DNA from: Streptomyces aurantiogriseus
GTDB taxonomy: Bacteria; Actinomycetota; Actinomycetes; Streptomycetales; Streptomycetaceae
Length of the DNA: 64,000 bases
NCBI RefSeq assembly: GCF_014649375.1
Contig: NZ_BMSX01000013.1
Span: forward strand, 237,831-301,830
Reading direction: 5' to 3'
Shown: one piece after another, positions 1-8,167 of the stretch
Position numbering within the stretch: the stretch's first letter is position 1
How the letters are laid out: every line of letters begins with the position of its first letter
Translations under genes and position numbers: made by a program
Notes under the pieces: generated by a model
Database searches by the model: none
Told to the model about the DNA's origin: nothing
Seen by the model: the letters and a program-made list of their open reading frames with translations, nothing else

Positions 1-6
1 GGGGAT

Positions 7-47
7 GGGGGACACTGTTCGGCACAAGCAGTGCGCCAGTGTCCCCC
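7..47. promoter_or_regulatory. Inverted repeat upstream of small membrane protein gene
   Basis: Two perfect 11-bp arms (GGGGGACACTG at 7-17 and CAGTGTCCCCC at 37-47) are separated by 19 bp. A third CAGTG lies at 29-33. The right arm ends 17 bp before the start codon at 65, so it could be an operator. It could also be the terminator of a gene left of the window, since only a few bases precede it. No T-run follows. Confidence 0.4.
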
Positions 48-64
48 GACAGGAGAAACGCCCC

Positions 65-244
65 ATGCCCCGCCTCGCCCTCTACACCCTCGTCGTCTGC
101 CTGCTCGCCGTGGCCGCCGCGGTCGTCTCCTTCACCCAGGGCAGCTGGCTGGGCGTCGTGTGGGTGCTGCTGGCCGGCCTGTCGTCCAACATGACCTGGT
201 ACTACGTCAAGCGCGAGAAGGCCCGCAGGTCCGTCACGGGCTGA
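65..244 (+). CDS. Small membrane protein of unknown function (59 aa)
   Basis: The ATG at 65 is preceded by an AGGAGA ribosome site about 8 bases upstream and fits better than an in-frame start at 5. The product has one clear hydrophobic segment near residues 5-24 and a second near 28-48, ending in a short basic tail (KREKARR). This suggests a small two-helix inner-membrane protein with a positively charged cytoplasmic end. I do not recognise the family and assign no function. Its last 11 bases overlap the end of the convergent M50 protease gene, so the two transcripts have complementary 3' ends. Confidence 0.72.
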   Translation: MPRLALYTLVVCLLAVAAAVVSFTQGSWLGVVWVLLAGLSSNMTWYYVKREKARRSVTG

Positions 245-1031
245 CCGAGCAGATCTCCGGCGTCCCCTCCCAGAAGCGGTACAGACCGTCACCGCAGTAC
301 GTCTCCAGGTCGCCGATCCCGAGACCGCGCAGTGCCGCGTCGACCACGTCGAAGAACGCGCCGTTGATCGACGGCACGAACAGCAGCGCGAACACGAACA
401 ACAGCCCGAACGGAGCGAACGGCTCCACCTGCCGTCGCACGCTGTACGGCAGCCAGGGCTCGATCACGCCGTAGCCGTCCAGGCCGGGCACCGGCAGGAA
501 GTTCAGGATCGCCGCCGAGACCTGCAGGAGGGCGAGGAAGGCGAGCGCGTACCGGAAGTCGGCGGGCACGCCGTCCAGCGCGTCCAGCCAGAACGGCGCC
601 GTGCACACCGCGGCGAACAGCACGTTCGTCAGCGGACCGGCCGCCGAGATCAGACTGTGCCGCCACCGGCCCCGGATCCGCCCGTTCTCGATGAACACGG
701 CACCGCCCGGCAGACCGATCCCGCCCATGATCACGAACAGCACCGGCAGCACGATGCTGAGCAGCGCGTGCGTATAGGCGAGCGGATTGAGGCTCAGGTA
801 GCCCTTGGCTCCCACGGTGATATCGCCTGAGTGCAGTGCGGTACGAGCGTGTGCGTACTCATGCAGACACAGAGACACCACCCAGGCCGAGGTGACGAAG
901 AGGAAGACGGCGAGGCCTGGCGACGCAGCGAAGTCCGTCCACACCGCCCAACCGGTGACTGCCATGACAGCAGTGATTCCTAGGAAGACAGGGCTGATCC
1001 GCTGTTCGCTCGTGCGAGAGGCGGTCGTCAT
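234..1031 (-). CDS. Site-2-protease-type M50 zinc metalloprotease (membrane)
   Basis: The 265-residue product is a multi-pass membrane protein of the peptidase M50 family. These enzymes cut transmembrane segments of substrate proteins inside the membrane. The zinc-binding HExxH motif is seen as HEYAH after the second hydrophobic helix, and the second metal-ligand motif appears as PVPGLDG near residue 195. Several further hydrophobic helices follow. The ATG at 1031 has an AGGAG site seven bases upstream; a longer reading frame upstream lacks one and has poor composition. No PDZ domain is visible, so this is the compact M50B-like form. The substrate is unknown. Anti-sigma factor or membrane-protein turnover is a family-level possibility only. 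It converges on the small membrane protein gene to its left. Confidence 0.85.
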   Translation of the reverse strand: MTTASRTSEQRISPVFLGITAVMAVTGWAVWTDFAASPGLAVFLFVTSAWVVSLCLHEYAHARTALHSGDITVGAKGYLSLNPLAYTHALLSIVLPVLFVIMGGIGLPGGAVFIENGRIRGRWRHSLISAAGPLTNVLFAAVCTAPFWLDALDGVPADFRYALAFLALLQVSAAILNFLPVPGLDGYGVIEPWLPYSVRRQVEPFAPFGLLFVFALLFVPSINGAFFDVVDAALRGLGIGDLETYCGDGLYRFWEGTPEICSVSP

Positions 1032-1419
1032 GGGCGGGGCTCCTGGTACGTGGCGGCCGGGCTGAGGGAACCTCGACCATAATGGTGATGGCGCGGAAAC
1101 GACTCGCCCGTGAGTTTCGCAGAGCGGACAAGTGCGGGAGAGGGCGGAGCCCGGTAGGCGTATGGGTTCGCACTGACTCAAGAGCTTCGCGAGACGCTCC
1201 GAGAAGTCTTCGGGGATCTCCAGAACGCGGCCGCCGCGGTCTCGTGGGTGGCATCGGACCGTGATGCCGGCGTGGACCAGATCCTCTCCGCTCTCCGATT
1301 TCGGTGATCCCCATGCTCTGCCACCGCTCGGCGAAGGTGATACCGAGGGACACGAACCGCCAGCCCTTCCGCGCCGCACCGCCGAAACCCCGTGACCGGC
1401 CCAGAAGACAGCGGAGACA
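1032..1419. other. 388-bp intergenic region between divergent M50 and SARP genes
   Basis: No gene can be supported here. A leftward reading continuous with the M50 frame (about 1140-1330) looks mildly protein-like (for example GGRVLEIPEDFSERLAKLL) but has no start codon or ribosome site. It may be a relic. The region should hold the promoters of the two divergent genes. Confidence 0.4.
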
Positions 1420-4400
1420 ATGGCCCCCATGCGCTACCGCATCCTCGGCACCACCCAGGCACTCCGCCCCGACGGGGCCCCCGTCGCCGTCGGCGGCGCG
1501 CGGCTGCGTGCGCTGCTGACCGTGCTCGCCTTGCGGGCCGGGCGGACCGTGCCCGCGGGGCTGCTGGTGGAGGAGGTGTGGGCCGGGGAGCCCCCCGCCG
1601 ACGCGACGGGCGCACTGCAGGCGCTGGTCGGGCGCTTGCGCCGGGCCCTCGGTGCCGACGCGGTGGCCTCGGTGGAGGGCGGCGGCTACCGGCTCACCGC
1701 CCCGCCCGACGCCGTCGACCTGCACCGCTTCGAGCGGCTGACCGGCGACGGGCTGCGCGCCCTCGCCGACGGTGACCCCGCCAAGGCGGCCGCCCTCCTC
1801 GACGACGCCCTCGCCCTGTGGCAGGGCCCGGCCCTCGCCGACCTGCCCGACCGCACCGCCGAGGCCGCCCGCCGGGAGGCCCGCCGCCTCGACGCCGTAC
1901 GCGCCCGGCACACCGCCGCCCTCGCCCTCGGACACGCCGAGCAGTCCCTGCCCGAGCTGACCGCCCTGTGCGACGCCCACCCCCTCGACGAGCCCCTCCA
2001 AGCCCTGCGCCTGCGCGGCCTGCGCGACGCCGGCCGCACCGCCGAGGCCCTCGCCGCCTACGAGGACGTACGCCGACTCCTGGCCGACCGGCTGGGCTCC
2101 GATCCCGGCCCCGAACTGCGCTCCCTGCACGCCGAGTTACTGGCTCCGACCGAGCTGCCGAGCCTGGGCCGGGACCACTTGGGCCCGGCCTGGGACCGTT
2201 CGGGTCCAGGCCAGGAGCGTCCGGGCCCGCGCCAGGAACCTCCGGGCCCGACCGCCTTCACCGGTTCGGGCCGGTCGTCGGGCGGTCCCACCTGGCCGTC
2301 GAGCGATCCCTCCTGGTCGTCGGACGGTTCTGCCCGGCCGTGGGGCGATCCCGCCCGGTCGTCGGGCGGTCCCTCCTGGTCGTCGGACGGTTCTGCCCGG
2401 CCGTGGGGCGGTCCCGCCCGGTCGTCGGGCGACCGCACCGGGCCGTCTGGCGGTCCTGCCCACACCCCCGACAGCTCCGTCCGCCCAGCCGACTCCGCCC
2501 CCCTCCCCGACGGCTCCGCCCCGCCCCGCGGCAACCTCCGCGCCCGGCTCACCTCCTTCGTCGGCCGGGAGGCCGACATCGATGCCATCCGGGGGGATCT
2601 CGCCGCCGCCCGGCTCGTCACGCTGCTCGGGCCCGGCGGCGCCGGCAAGACCCGGCTGTCGCAGGAGGCCGCCGAGACCGTGGGGGACACGGCACGCGAC
2701 GGGGTGTGGCTGGCCGAGCTCGCGCCGGTCGTCGACCCGGACGCCGTACCGCAGGCCGTCCTCACCGCCCTGGGAGCCCGCGAGACCGTGCTGTACGGCG
2801 CCGGCGCAGAGGAGATGCGGGCCGCCGGCGAGCGTCACGACGACCCCGTGGAACGTCTCGTCGAGCACTGCGCCCGGCGCCGCATGCTGATCGTCCTCGA
2901 CAACTGCGAGCACGTCGTCGAGGCCGCCGCCCGGCTCGTCGACGAGCTGCTCAAGCGCTGCCCCGAGCTGACGGTCCTGGCCACCAGCCGCGAACCCCTG
3001 GGTGTGCCCGGCGAGGTGCTGCGGCCCGTGGAGCCGCTGCCGGAGCCGGTCGCGCTGCGGCTGCTCGCCGACCGGGGAGCGGCCGCCCGGCCCGGCTTCC
3101 GGGTCGACGACGACCCCGAGGCCTGCGCCGAGATCTGCGGCCGTCTGGACGGCCTGCCCCTGGCCATCGAGCTGGCCGCCGCCCGGCTGCGGATATTGAC
3201 ACCCCGCCAGATCGCCGACCGGCTCGACGACCGCTTCCGGCTGCTGACCTCCGGCAGCCGCACCGTCCTGCCCCGCCAGCAGACCCTGCGCGCCGTCGTC
3301 GACTGGTCCTGGGACCTGCTCGACGAGGACGAACGCGAGGTCCTCGGCCGGCTGTCGGTCTTCGCCCGCGGCTGCGACCTCGCCGCCGCCGAGGCCGTGT
3401 GCGGCCCGGCCGCCCTCGACGCGCTCGGCTCCCTCGTCGACAAGTCGCTGGTCGTGGCCGCCCCGGCGCCCGACGGCGCGATGCGCTACCGGCTGCTGGA
3501 GACCGTCGCCGAGTACGCCGCCGAACGCCTCGACGAGTCCGGCGGCCGCCCCTCTGCCGAGCGCGCGCACCTCACGTACTACCGCGAACTCGCCCGCACC
3601 ACCGAGCCGTTGCTGCGGGGCCCCGAGCAGCGCGCCGCCATCGACCGGTTCCAGCTCGAGTACGAGAACGTACGCACCGCGCTGCGCCGGGCCGTCGCCG
3701 CACGCGACGAGCAGGAGGCGCTCTGCCTCGTCCTCTCCCTCGTCTGGTACTGGACGATGCGCGATCTGCGCATCGAGGCACGCACCTGGTGCAGGGCCGT
3801 CATGGCCCTCGGCCCCGACCCCTTCACCGAGCCCGTCCGCCCCGCCGCCCCGGTGTGGAAGCCCTGCATCGACGCCCCGCCGCCGATGACCGGCGAGGTC
3901 CTCGCCGAGGCCCGTCGCGGTGTCCATCTGGCCCATCTCTCCACCATGGACACCGAGTTGGAAGCCTGGCAGGGCAGCCCGGCGGCCCGGGCCAAGCTGC
4001 GCGCCATCACCGAGACCTACGAGGCCGGCCTCCCGCAGACCTGCCGTGTCCCCGGCCTGCTCTGGTTCTATGCCGTGATGCTCATCGGCGACGTGGACCG
4101 CGTCCGCTCCATCGCCGACGCCAACGTCCGCACCTGCCGCGAGACGCCCGGCTACGAGTGGGAGCTCGCCTCCTGCCTGCAGCTGCGCGCCAACCTGCTG
4201 GCCAACCGCTCCGAGTGGGCGGACGACGCGGCCCGGGACGCCGACGAGTCCCTGGAGATCTTCCGCCGCCGGGGCGACGCCTGGGGCACCGCCGAAGCCC
4301 TCTCCGCACGCGCGGAGGCCAACGAACGGCTGGGCTCCTACCGTGCGGCCGCCGCCGACTACGAGGACGCCATGGCCTACGCCGAACGGCTCGGCGCCCG

Positions 4401-5031
4401 CACGCAGTGGGCGGTCCTCGGTGCCCGGCTGGGCAGTGCCCTGCTGGAGGCGGGCGACGAGGAGCGCGGTGAGCGCATCCTGCGCGAGGTGATCTCCCTC
4501 GCCGAGGGCACGCTCAACGAGGCGATGCCCGCCGCCCGGCTCTTCCTCTCGGGCCACCTCGGCATGACCGGCCGCACCGCCGAGGCCCGCGAACAGCTGA
4601 GGCTGCTGCGCGAGGAGTTCGGCATCGCGAACTTCGTCGTCTTCAACGCCTTCATCCTCGGCGCGGAGGCCTGGCTGGACACGGCCACGGGACGGTACGA
4701 GGAGGCGCTGACGGCCGTCCGCAAGGCCCTGGGACAGGCGGGCGACCCGCTGTCCATGGCCGTCGCCCCGTACATGCGCTCCTTCTTCCTGTCCATCGCC
4801 GCGACCGCCATGGCCGGCCTGGGGGACGGCACCCGAGCCGAGGCGGCCGCCCGCTGCCTCGGTGCCGCCGACGCCCTGCTGCCGTCTCCCCATGTGCCCC
4901 CTCGCCTGGAGCGCGTGTCACGCGAGCTGGCCGTCACCCGGGTCCGGGCCGCGCTCGGCGACGAGGCGTACGAGGCCGCGTACGCCTCGGGCGGCGGCCT
5001 CTCCTACGAGGAGGCCGCCGCCCTGGTGTGA
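1420..5031 (+). CDS. AfsR/SARP-like regulator: winged helix, BTAD, STAND ATPase, TPR
   Basis: This 1203-residue protein has the layout of large Streptomyces antibiotic regulatory proteins. Residues 1-95 form an OmpR-like winged helix and about 100-245 the bacterial transcriptional activation (BTAD) helical repeat. A Gly/Ser/Pro-rich linker spans 246-385. An NB-ARC/STAND ATPase follows with Walker A GPGGAGKT near 403 and Walker B MLIVLDNCEH near 488. The C-terminal half is alpha-helical and TPR-like. By family it would activate promoters bearing direct repeats in an ATP-dependent, ligand- or phosphorylation-responsive way. ATG at 1420 has a close GGAG; ATG at 1429 gives the more usual MRYRILG start. 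The linker contains a 63-bp in-frame duplication. It ends 8 bp from the convergent ABC exporter operon, whose upstream repeat array is a plausible target. Confidence 0.88.
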   Translation: MAPMRYRILGTTQALRPDGAPVAVGGARLRALLTVLALRAGRTVPAGLLVEEVWAGEPPADATGALQALVGRLRRALGADAVASVEGGGYRLTAPPDAVDLHRFERLTGDGLRALADGDPAKAAALLDDALALWQGPALADLPDRTAEAARREARRLDAVRARHTAALALGHAEQSLPELTALCDAHPLDEPLQALRLRGLRDAGRTAEALAAYEDVRRLLADRLGSDPGPELRSLHAELLAPTELPSLGRDHLGPAWDRSGPGQERPGPRQEPPGPTAFTGSGRSSGGPTWPSSDPSWSSDGSARPWGDPARSSGGPSWSSDGSARPWGGPARSSGDRTGPSGGPAHTPDSSVRPADSAPLPDGSAPPRGNLRARLTSFVGREADIDAIRGDLAAARLVTLLGPGGAGKTRLSQEAAETVGDTARDGVWLAELAPVVDPDAVPQAVLTALGARETVLYGAGAEEMRAAGERHDDPVERLVEHCARRRMLIVLDNCEHVVEAAARLVDELLKRCPELTVLATSREPLGVPGEVLRPVEPLPEPVALRLLADRGAAARPGFRVDDDPEACAEICGRLDGLPLAIELAAARLRILTPRQIADRLDDRFRLLTSGSRTVLPRQQTLRAVVDWSWDLLDEDEREVLGRLSVFARGCDLAAAEAVCGPAALDALGSLVDKSLVVAAPAPDGAMRYRLLETVAEYAAERLDESGGRPSAERAHLTYYRELARTTEPLLRGPEQRAAIDRFQLEYENVRTALRRAVAARDEQEALCLVLSLVWYWTMRDLRIEARTWCRAVMALGPDPFTEPVRPAAPVWKPCIDAPPPMTGEVLAEARRGVHLAHLSTMDTELEAWQGSPAARAKLRAITETYEAGLPQTCRVPGLLWFYAVMLIGDVDRVRSIADANVRTCRETPGYEWELASCLQLRANLLANRSEWADDAARDADESLEIFRRRGDAWGTAEALSARAEANERLGSYRAAAADYEDAMAYAERLGARTQWAVLGARLGSALLEAGDEERGERILREVISLAEGTLNEAMPAARLFLSGHLGMTGRTAEAREQLRLLREEFGIANFVVFNAFILGAEAWLDTATGRYEEALTAVRKALGQAGDPLSMAVAPYMRSFFLSIAATAMAGLGDGTRAEAAARCLGAADALLPSPHVPPRLERVSRELAVTRVRAALGDEAYEAAYASGGGLSYEEAAALV
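2305..2430 (+). repeat. 63-bp in-frame tandem duplication in the regulator linker
   Basis: Two adjacent 63-bp copies (2305-2367 and 2368-2430) encode two 21-residue units containing PSWSSDGSARPWG and PARSSG. They differ at only a few bases. Partial related units lie on both sides (PTWPSSDP, RSSGDRTGPSGGP). The tract sits in the flexible linker between BTAD and ATPase, so length variation between strains is likely and probably tolerated. Confidence 0.88.
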
Positions 5032-5039
5032 GCCATGGC

Positions 5040-5864
5040 TCAGCTCTTCGTACGGAACTTGTGGATCGCGACCGGCGCCATCACCGCCGTGATGGCCACC
5101 GACCAGCCCAGGGTCACCCACAGGTCGTGGGCGACCGGGCCGCCCACCATCAGTCCGCGCGAGGCGTCCGCGAGCGTGGAGAGCGGGTTGTAGTCGGTGA
5201 AGGCCTGCAGCCAGCCCGGCATCGAGTTCGTCGGCGCGAAGATCGACGAGCCGAACTGCAGCGGGAACAGCACCAGGAAGCCCATCGCCTGCACGGACTG
5301 CGCGTTCTTCAGCACCACGCCCAGGGTGAGGAACACCCACATGATCGACGAGGCGAACACCGCCGACAGGCCGACAGTCGCGAACAGACCGGGCCAGCTG
5401 GTGATGTCGAAGCCGACCAGGACGGCGACGATCATCAGCACGGTGGTCGCGAAGAGCATCCGCGCCAGCTCGACCGAGATCTTCGCGAACAGCACCGAGC
5501 CGCGCCCGATCGGCAGGGACCGGAAACGGTCCATGACACCGGAGTTGAAGTCCTGGCTGAAGCCGGTGCCGACGCCCTGGGACAGCGACATGCTCATCAT
5601 CGCGATCATGCCGGGGATCACGTACTGCACGTACCCGTCCTGCCCGCCGCCCAGGGCCTGCCCGATCGAGCCGCCGAAGACGTACACGAACAGCAGGGTG
5701 AAGACGACCGGCATCAGCAGCGCGTCGAACATCGACTCGGGGTCCTGCTTGATCCACAGCAGGTTGCGGCGGATCAGGGCGCCGGTGTGGCGGAGGTGGC
5801 CGCGCAGCGGGATACGGGCGTCGGCGGTGGTGACGGCAGCGGTCGTGGCGGTCGTGGCACTCAT
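5040..5864 (-). CDS. ABC-2 type exporter permease (DrrB-like)
   Basis: A 274-residue integral membrane protein of the ABC-2 family with about six hydrophobic helices and the usual LIRRNLLWIKQDPESMFDAL start seen in DrrB relatives. It would form the membrane channel for the ATPase encoded immediately upstream. Together they resemble daunorubicin-type DrrAB exporters that extrude hydrophobic compounds or lipids. The ATG at 5864 overlaps the ATPase stop by four bases (ATGA), so translation is probably coupled, and GAGGAGG lies just upstream. Substrate cannot be inferred. A convergent SARP-like regulator gene ends 8 bp away. Confidence 0.9.
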   Translation of the reverse strand: MSATTATTAAVTTADARIPLRGHLRHTGALIRRNLLWIKQDPESMFDALLMPVVFTLLFVYVFGGSIGQALGGGQDGYVQYVIPGMIAMMSMSLSQGVGTGFSQDFNSGVMDRFRSLPIGRGSVLFAKISVELARMLFATTVLMIVAVLVGFDITSWPGLFATVGLSAVFASSIMWVFLTLGVVLKNAQSVQAMGFLVLFPLQFGSSIFAPTNSMPGWLQAFTDYNPLSTLADASRGLMVGGPVAHDLWVTLGWSVAITAVMAPVAIHKFRTKS

Positions 5865-6886
5865 ACGGCGACCTCCTCGCGGGTGTCGGCGGGCGTGGTG
5901 TCCTGCGGGGCACTGGCGCGGTGCCCGGTGAGGGACAGGAACACCTCGTCCAGGCTGGGCAGTTCGGTGGTGATGGAGCTGATGGTGATGCCACGCGCGG
6001 TGACGGCGCCGACCACGGCGGTCAGCTGCTCGTCGCTGAGGATCGGCACGAGCACGGCACCGCTGTCGGTGTCGACGGTCGTGGCGGCGAGCCCGGTGAT
6101 GCCGAGCTCGTCGAGCGTGGAGGCGAGCGGCCGCAGCTGCGTCGGATCGACAGGCCGCACCCGCAGAGTCCGCCCCCCGACCTTGGCCTTGAGCTCGTCG
6201 ATGGCACCCCCGGCAATGACCTTGCCGCGGTCGACGACGGTCAGCTCGGAGGCGAGCTGCTCGGCCTCCTCCATGTACTGCGTCGTCAGCAGGACGGTCA
6301 CCCCGTCGCCGACCATCGTCTTGACCTCGTCCCACACCTCGTTGCGGGTGCGGGGGTCGAGCCCGGTGGTCGGCTCGTCGAGGAAGAGCACCTCGGGCCG
6401 CCCGATCATCGAGGCGGCCAGGTCGAGCCGCCGCCGCATACCGCCGGAGTAGGTGCTCGCGGGCCGCTTGGCGGCGTCCGTCAGCGAGAACCGCTCCAGC
6501 AGCTCGTCGGCGCGGGCGCGTGCGTCCTTCCGCGGCAGGTCGAGCAGTCGCCCGATCATGTAGAGGTTCTCCCAGCCCGGGAGCTTCTCGTCGACGGAGG
6601 CGTACTGCCCGGTGAGCCCGATCACCCGGCGCAGCTGCCGGGGCTGGCGTACGACGTCGTGTCCGGCGACGGTCGCCTGGCCGGCGTCGGGGGAGAGCAG
6701 GGTGGACAGGATCCGCACGAGGGTGGTCTTCCCGGCCCCGTTCGGCCCGAGGACCCCCATCACGGTGCCCTCCCGCACGTCCAGATCGACGCCGTCCAGC
6801 GCCTTGGTCTCCCCGTAGTGCTTCACCAGCCCCCGCACGGTGACGGCGCTGTCGGCGCCCCTGGGGTTCTTGTCGATTCGCGTCAT
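5861..6886 (-). CDS. ABC exporter ATP-binding protein (DrrA-like)
   Basis: A 341-residue nucleotide-binding subunit. Visible motifs are Walker A GPNGAGKTT (near 45), the ABC signature YSGGMRRRLDLA (near 140), Walker B VLFLDEPTTGLD and a downstream switch region. The C-terminal extension after the ATPase core is the type found in daunorubicin-resistance DrrA proteins. It would power the ABC-2 permease encoded next. ATG at 6886 (MTRIDKNPRG) is chosen as the family-like start; a TTG at 6916 is the alternative and neither has a strong ribosome site. The upstream region contains the regularly spaced GTCGG array. Confidence 0.9.
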   Translation of the reverse strand: MTRIDKNPRGADSAVTVRGLVKHYGETKALDGVDLDVREGTVMGVLGPNGAGKTTLVRILSTLLSPDAGQATVAGHDVVRQPRQLRRVIGLTGQYASVDEKLPGWENLYMIGRLLDLPRKDARARADELLERFSLTDAAKRPASTYSGGMRRRLDLAASMIGRPEVLFLDEPTTGLDPRTRNEVWDEVKTMVGDGVTVLLTTQYMEEAEQLASELTVVDRGKVIAGGAIDELKAKVGGRTLRVRPVDPTQLRPLASTLDELGITGLAATTVDTDSGAVLVPILSDEQLTAVVGAVTARGITISSITTELPSLDEVFLSLTGHRASAPQDTTPADTREEVAV

Positions 6887-6909
6887 GCCGATGACGGTGT
6901 CAGGGGCCA

Positions 6910-6999
6910 CCGACAAACCACCGACAGCCCACCGACAGCCGCCGACACGCGACCGACCCCTGCCGACACGCGACCGACAGCACCGACTGCTTCCCCGAC
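6910..6999 (-). promoter_or_regulatory. Helically phased array of nine GTCGG motifs
   Basis: Upstream of the DrrAB-like operon, CCGAC (GTCGG on the operon strand) begins at 6910, 6921, 6932, 6942, 6953, 6963, 6974, 6983 and 6995. Intervals are 11, 11, 10, 11, 10, 11, 9 and 12 bp, averaging about 10.6 bp, which is one DNA turn. Several copies extend to TGTCGGT or CGTGTCGG. All have the same orientation and face the same side of the helix. SARP regulators are known to bind direct repeats with 11-bp spacing, so this looks like an operator array. The regulator is inferred, not shown. Confidence 0.62.
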
Positions 7000-7071
7000 G
7001 ACGGCAGAACCATCAATTGAGAAACCACGACGGCGAGCAACCAACTCCGCGAGAGCGGCGCCGGTTTAGGC

Positions 7072-7115
7072 GCAAAAACCAGCAGCCCGCCGACGGGGGA
7101 CGATCGGCGGGCTGC
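7072..7115 (-). terminator. Intrinsic terminator of panB
   Basis: A perfect 12-bp stem (GCAGCCCGCCGA at 7082-7093 with its complement at 7104-7115) and a 10-nt loop lies 18 bp after the panB stop. On the panB strand it is followed by TGGTTTTTG. This is a classical hairpin plus T-run. Confidence 0.88.
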
Positions 7116-7132
7116 CATGGTGCGGAGTTGGC

Positions 7133-7999
7133 TCAGTGGACGGAGTGCTCCTCCTGCGGGAACGTTCCGCCGACGACGTCCTCCGCGAACGCCTTCGCCG
7201 CGTTGCCCATGACCTCCCGCAGGTTCGCGTACTGCTTGACGAACTTCGGGACACGACCACCGGTCAGCCCCAGCATGTCCGTCCACACCAGCACCTGCGC
7301 GTCCGTCTCCGGCCCGGCGCCGATCCCGACGGTCGGGATGTGCAGGACACGCGTGACCTCGGCGGCCAGCTCCGCCGGCACCAGCTCCAGCACGACGGCG
7401 AACGCCCCCGCGTCCTGGACGGCCTTCGCGTCCCGCAGCAGCTGCGCGGCCGCCTCCTCGCCGCGCCCCTGGACGCGGTAGCCCATGGCGTTCACGGACT
7501 GCGGGGTCAGGCCGATGTGCGCCATGACCGGGATGCCGGACTCCACCAGCAGCTCGATCTGCCGGTGCGAGCGCTCGCCGCCCTCCAGCTTCACGGCTCC
7601 CACCCCGGCCTCCTTGACCAGCCGGGTCGCGCTGCGCAGTGCCTGCACGGGGCCCTCCTGGTAGGACCCGAAGGGCAGGTCGCCGACGATCAGGGCGCGC
7701 TGGGTGCCCCGTACGACCGCGGCGGACAGCATGGTCATCTCGTCGAGGGTGACGGGCACGGTCGTCTCGTACCCGAGGTGGCAGTTGCCCGCCGAGTCGC
7801 CGACGAGCATCACCGGGATCCCGGCCTCGTCGAAGACGGACGCGGTCATCGCGTCGTACGCGGTGAGCATGGGCCACTTCTCGCCGCGCTCCTTGGCGGC
7901 GGCGAGGTCGCGAACGGTGATGCGGCGCGTGCCCTTGCCCCCGTACAGCGCCTTGCTGCCGTCGGAGGGCTTCGTCTGGGCAGCCGAAAGCTGCGTCAT
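7133..7999 (-). CDS. panB: 3-methyl-2-oxobutanoate hydroxymethyltransferase
   Basis: The 288-residue product matches PanB throughout. The enzyme transfers a hydroxymethyl group from 5,10-methylenetetrahydrofolate to alpha-ketoisovalerate, giving ketopantoate, the first committed step of pantothenate and coenzyme A synthesis in the cytoplasm. Diagnostic stretches include KWPMLTAYDAMTASVFDEAG, VGDSAGNCHLGYETT, MVHIGLTPQ-like GIPVMAHIGLTPQSVN and a VLELVPAEL segment with the catalytic glutamate. Length is typical, with a roughly 20-residue N-terminal actinobacterial extension. ATG at 7999 has AAGGAG eight bases upstream. It stands alone, ends in a strong terminator and diverges from the MFS exporter gene. 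Confidence 0.95.
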   Translation of the reverse strand: MTQLSAAQTKPSDGSKALYGGKGTRRITVRDLAAAKERGEKWPMLTAYDAMTASVFDEAGIPVMLVGDSAGNCHLGYETTVPVTLDEMTMLSAAVVRGTQRALIVGDLPFGSYQEGPVQALRSATRLVKEAGVGAVKLEGGERSHRQIELLVESGIPVMAHIGLTPQSVNAMGYRVQGRGEEAAAQLLRDAKAVQDAGAFAVVLELVPAELAAEVTRVLHIPTVGIGAGPETDAQVLVWTDMLGLTGGRVPKFVKQYANLREVMGNAAKAFAEDVVGGTFPQEEHSVH

Positions 8000-8119
8000 T
8001 GCAACGGCTCCTTACGTCATCTCGAGGCGCCCTCACGGCGTCCCCGGACCATCTCCATGGTGGCACCTCGTGCCAGGGAGGACCAGAGCACCCCCTGTGG
8101 GTAAAACCTCAGTAAGAGG

Positions 8120-8148
8120 TTCCGATACGAGACGGTCTCGTATCGGAA
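8120..8148. promoter_or_regulatory. Perfect 29-bp palindrome, likely TetR operator
   Basis: Two perfect 14-bp arms (TTCCGATACGAGAC at 8120-8133 and its complement at 8135-8148) flank a single central base. The palindrome ends 19 bp before the MFS exporter start, so a bound repressor would cover the promoter. The TetR gene downstream of the exporter is the obvious candidate ligand-responsive repressor. The half-site contains the CGAGAC/GTCTCG core often seen in QacR/TetR-type operators. Confidence 0.85.
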
Positions 8149-8167
8149 TGGTCGTAGCCTCGGCGGC

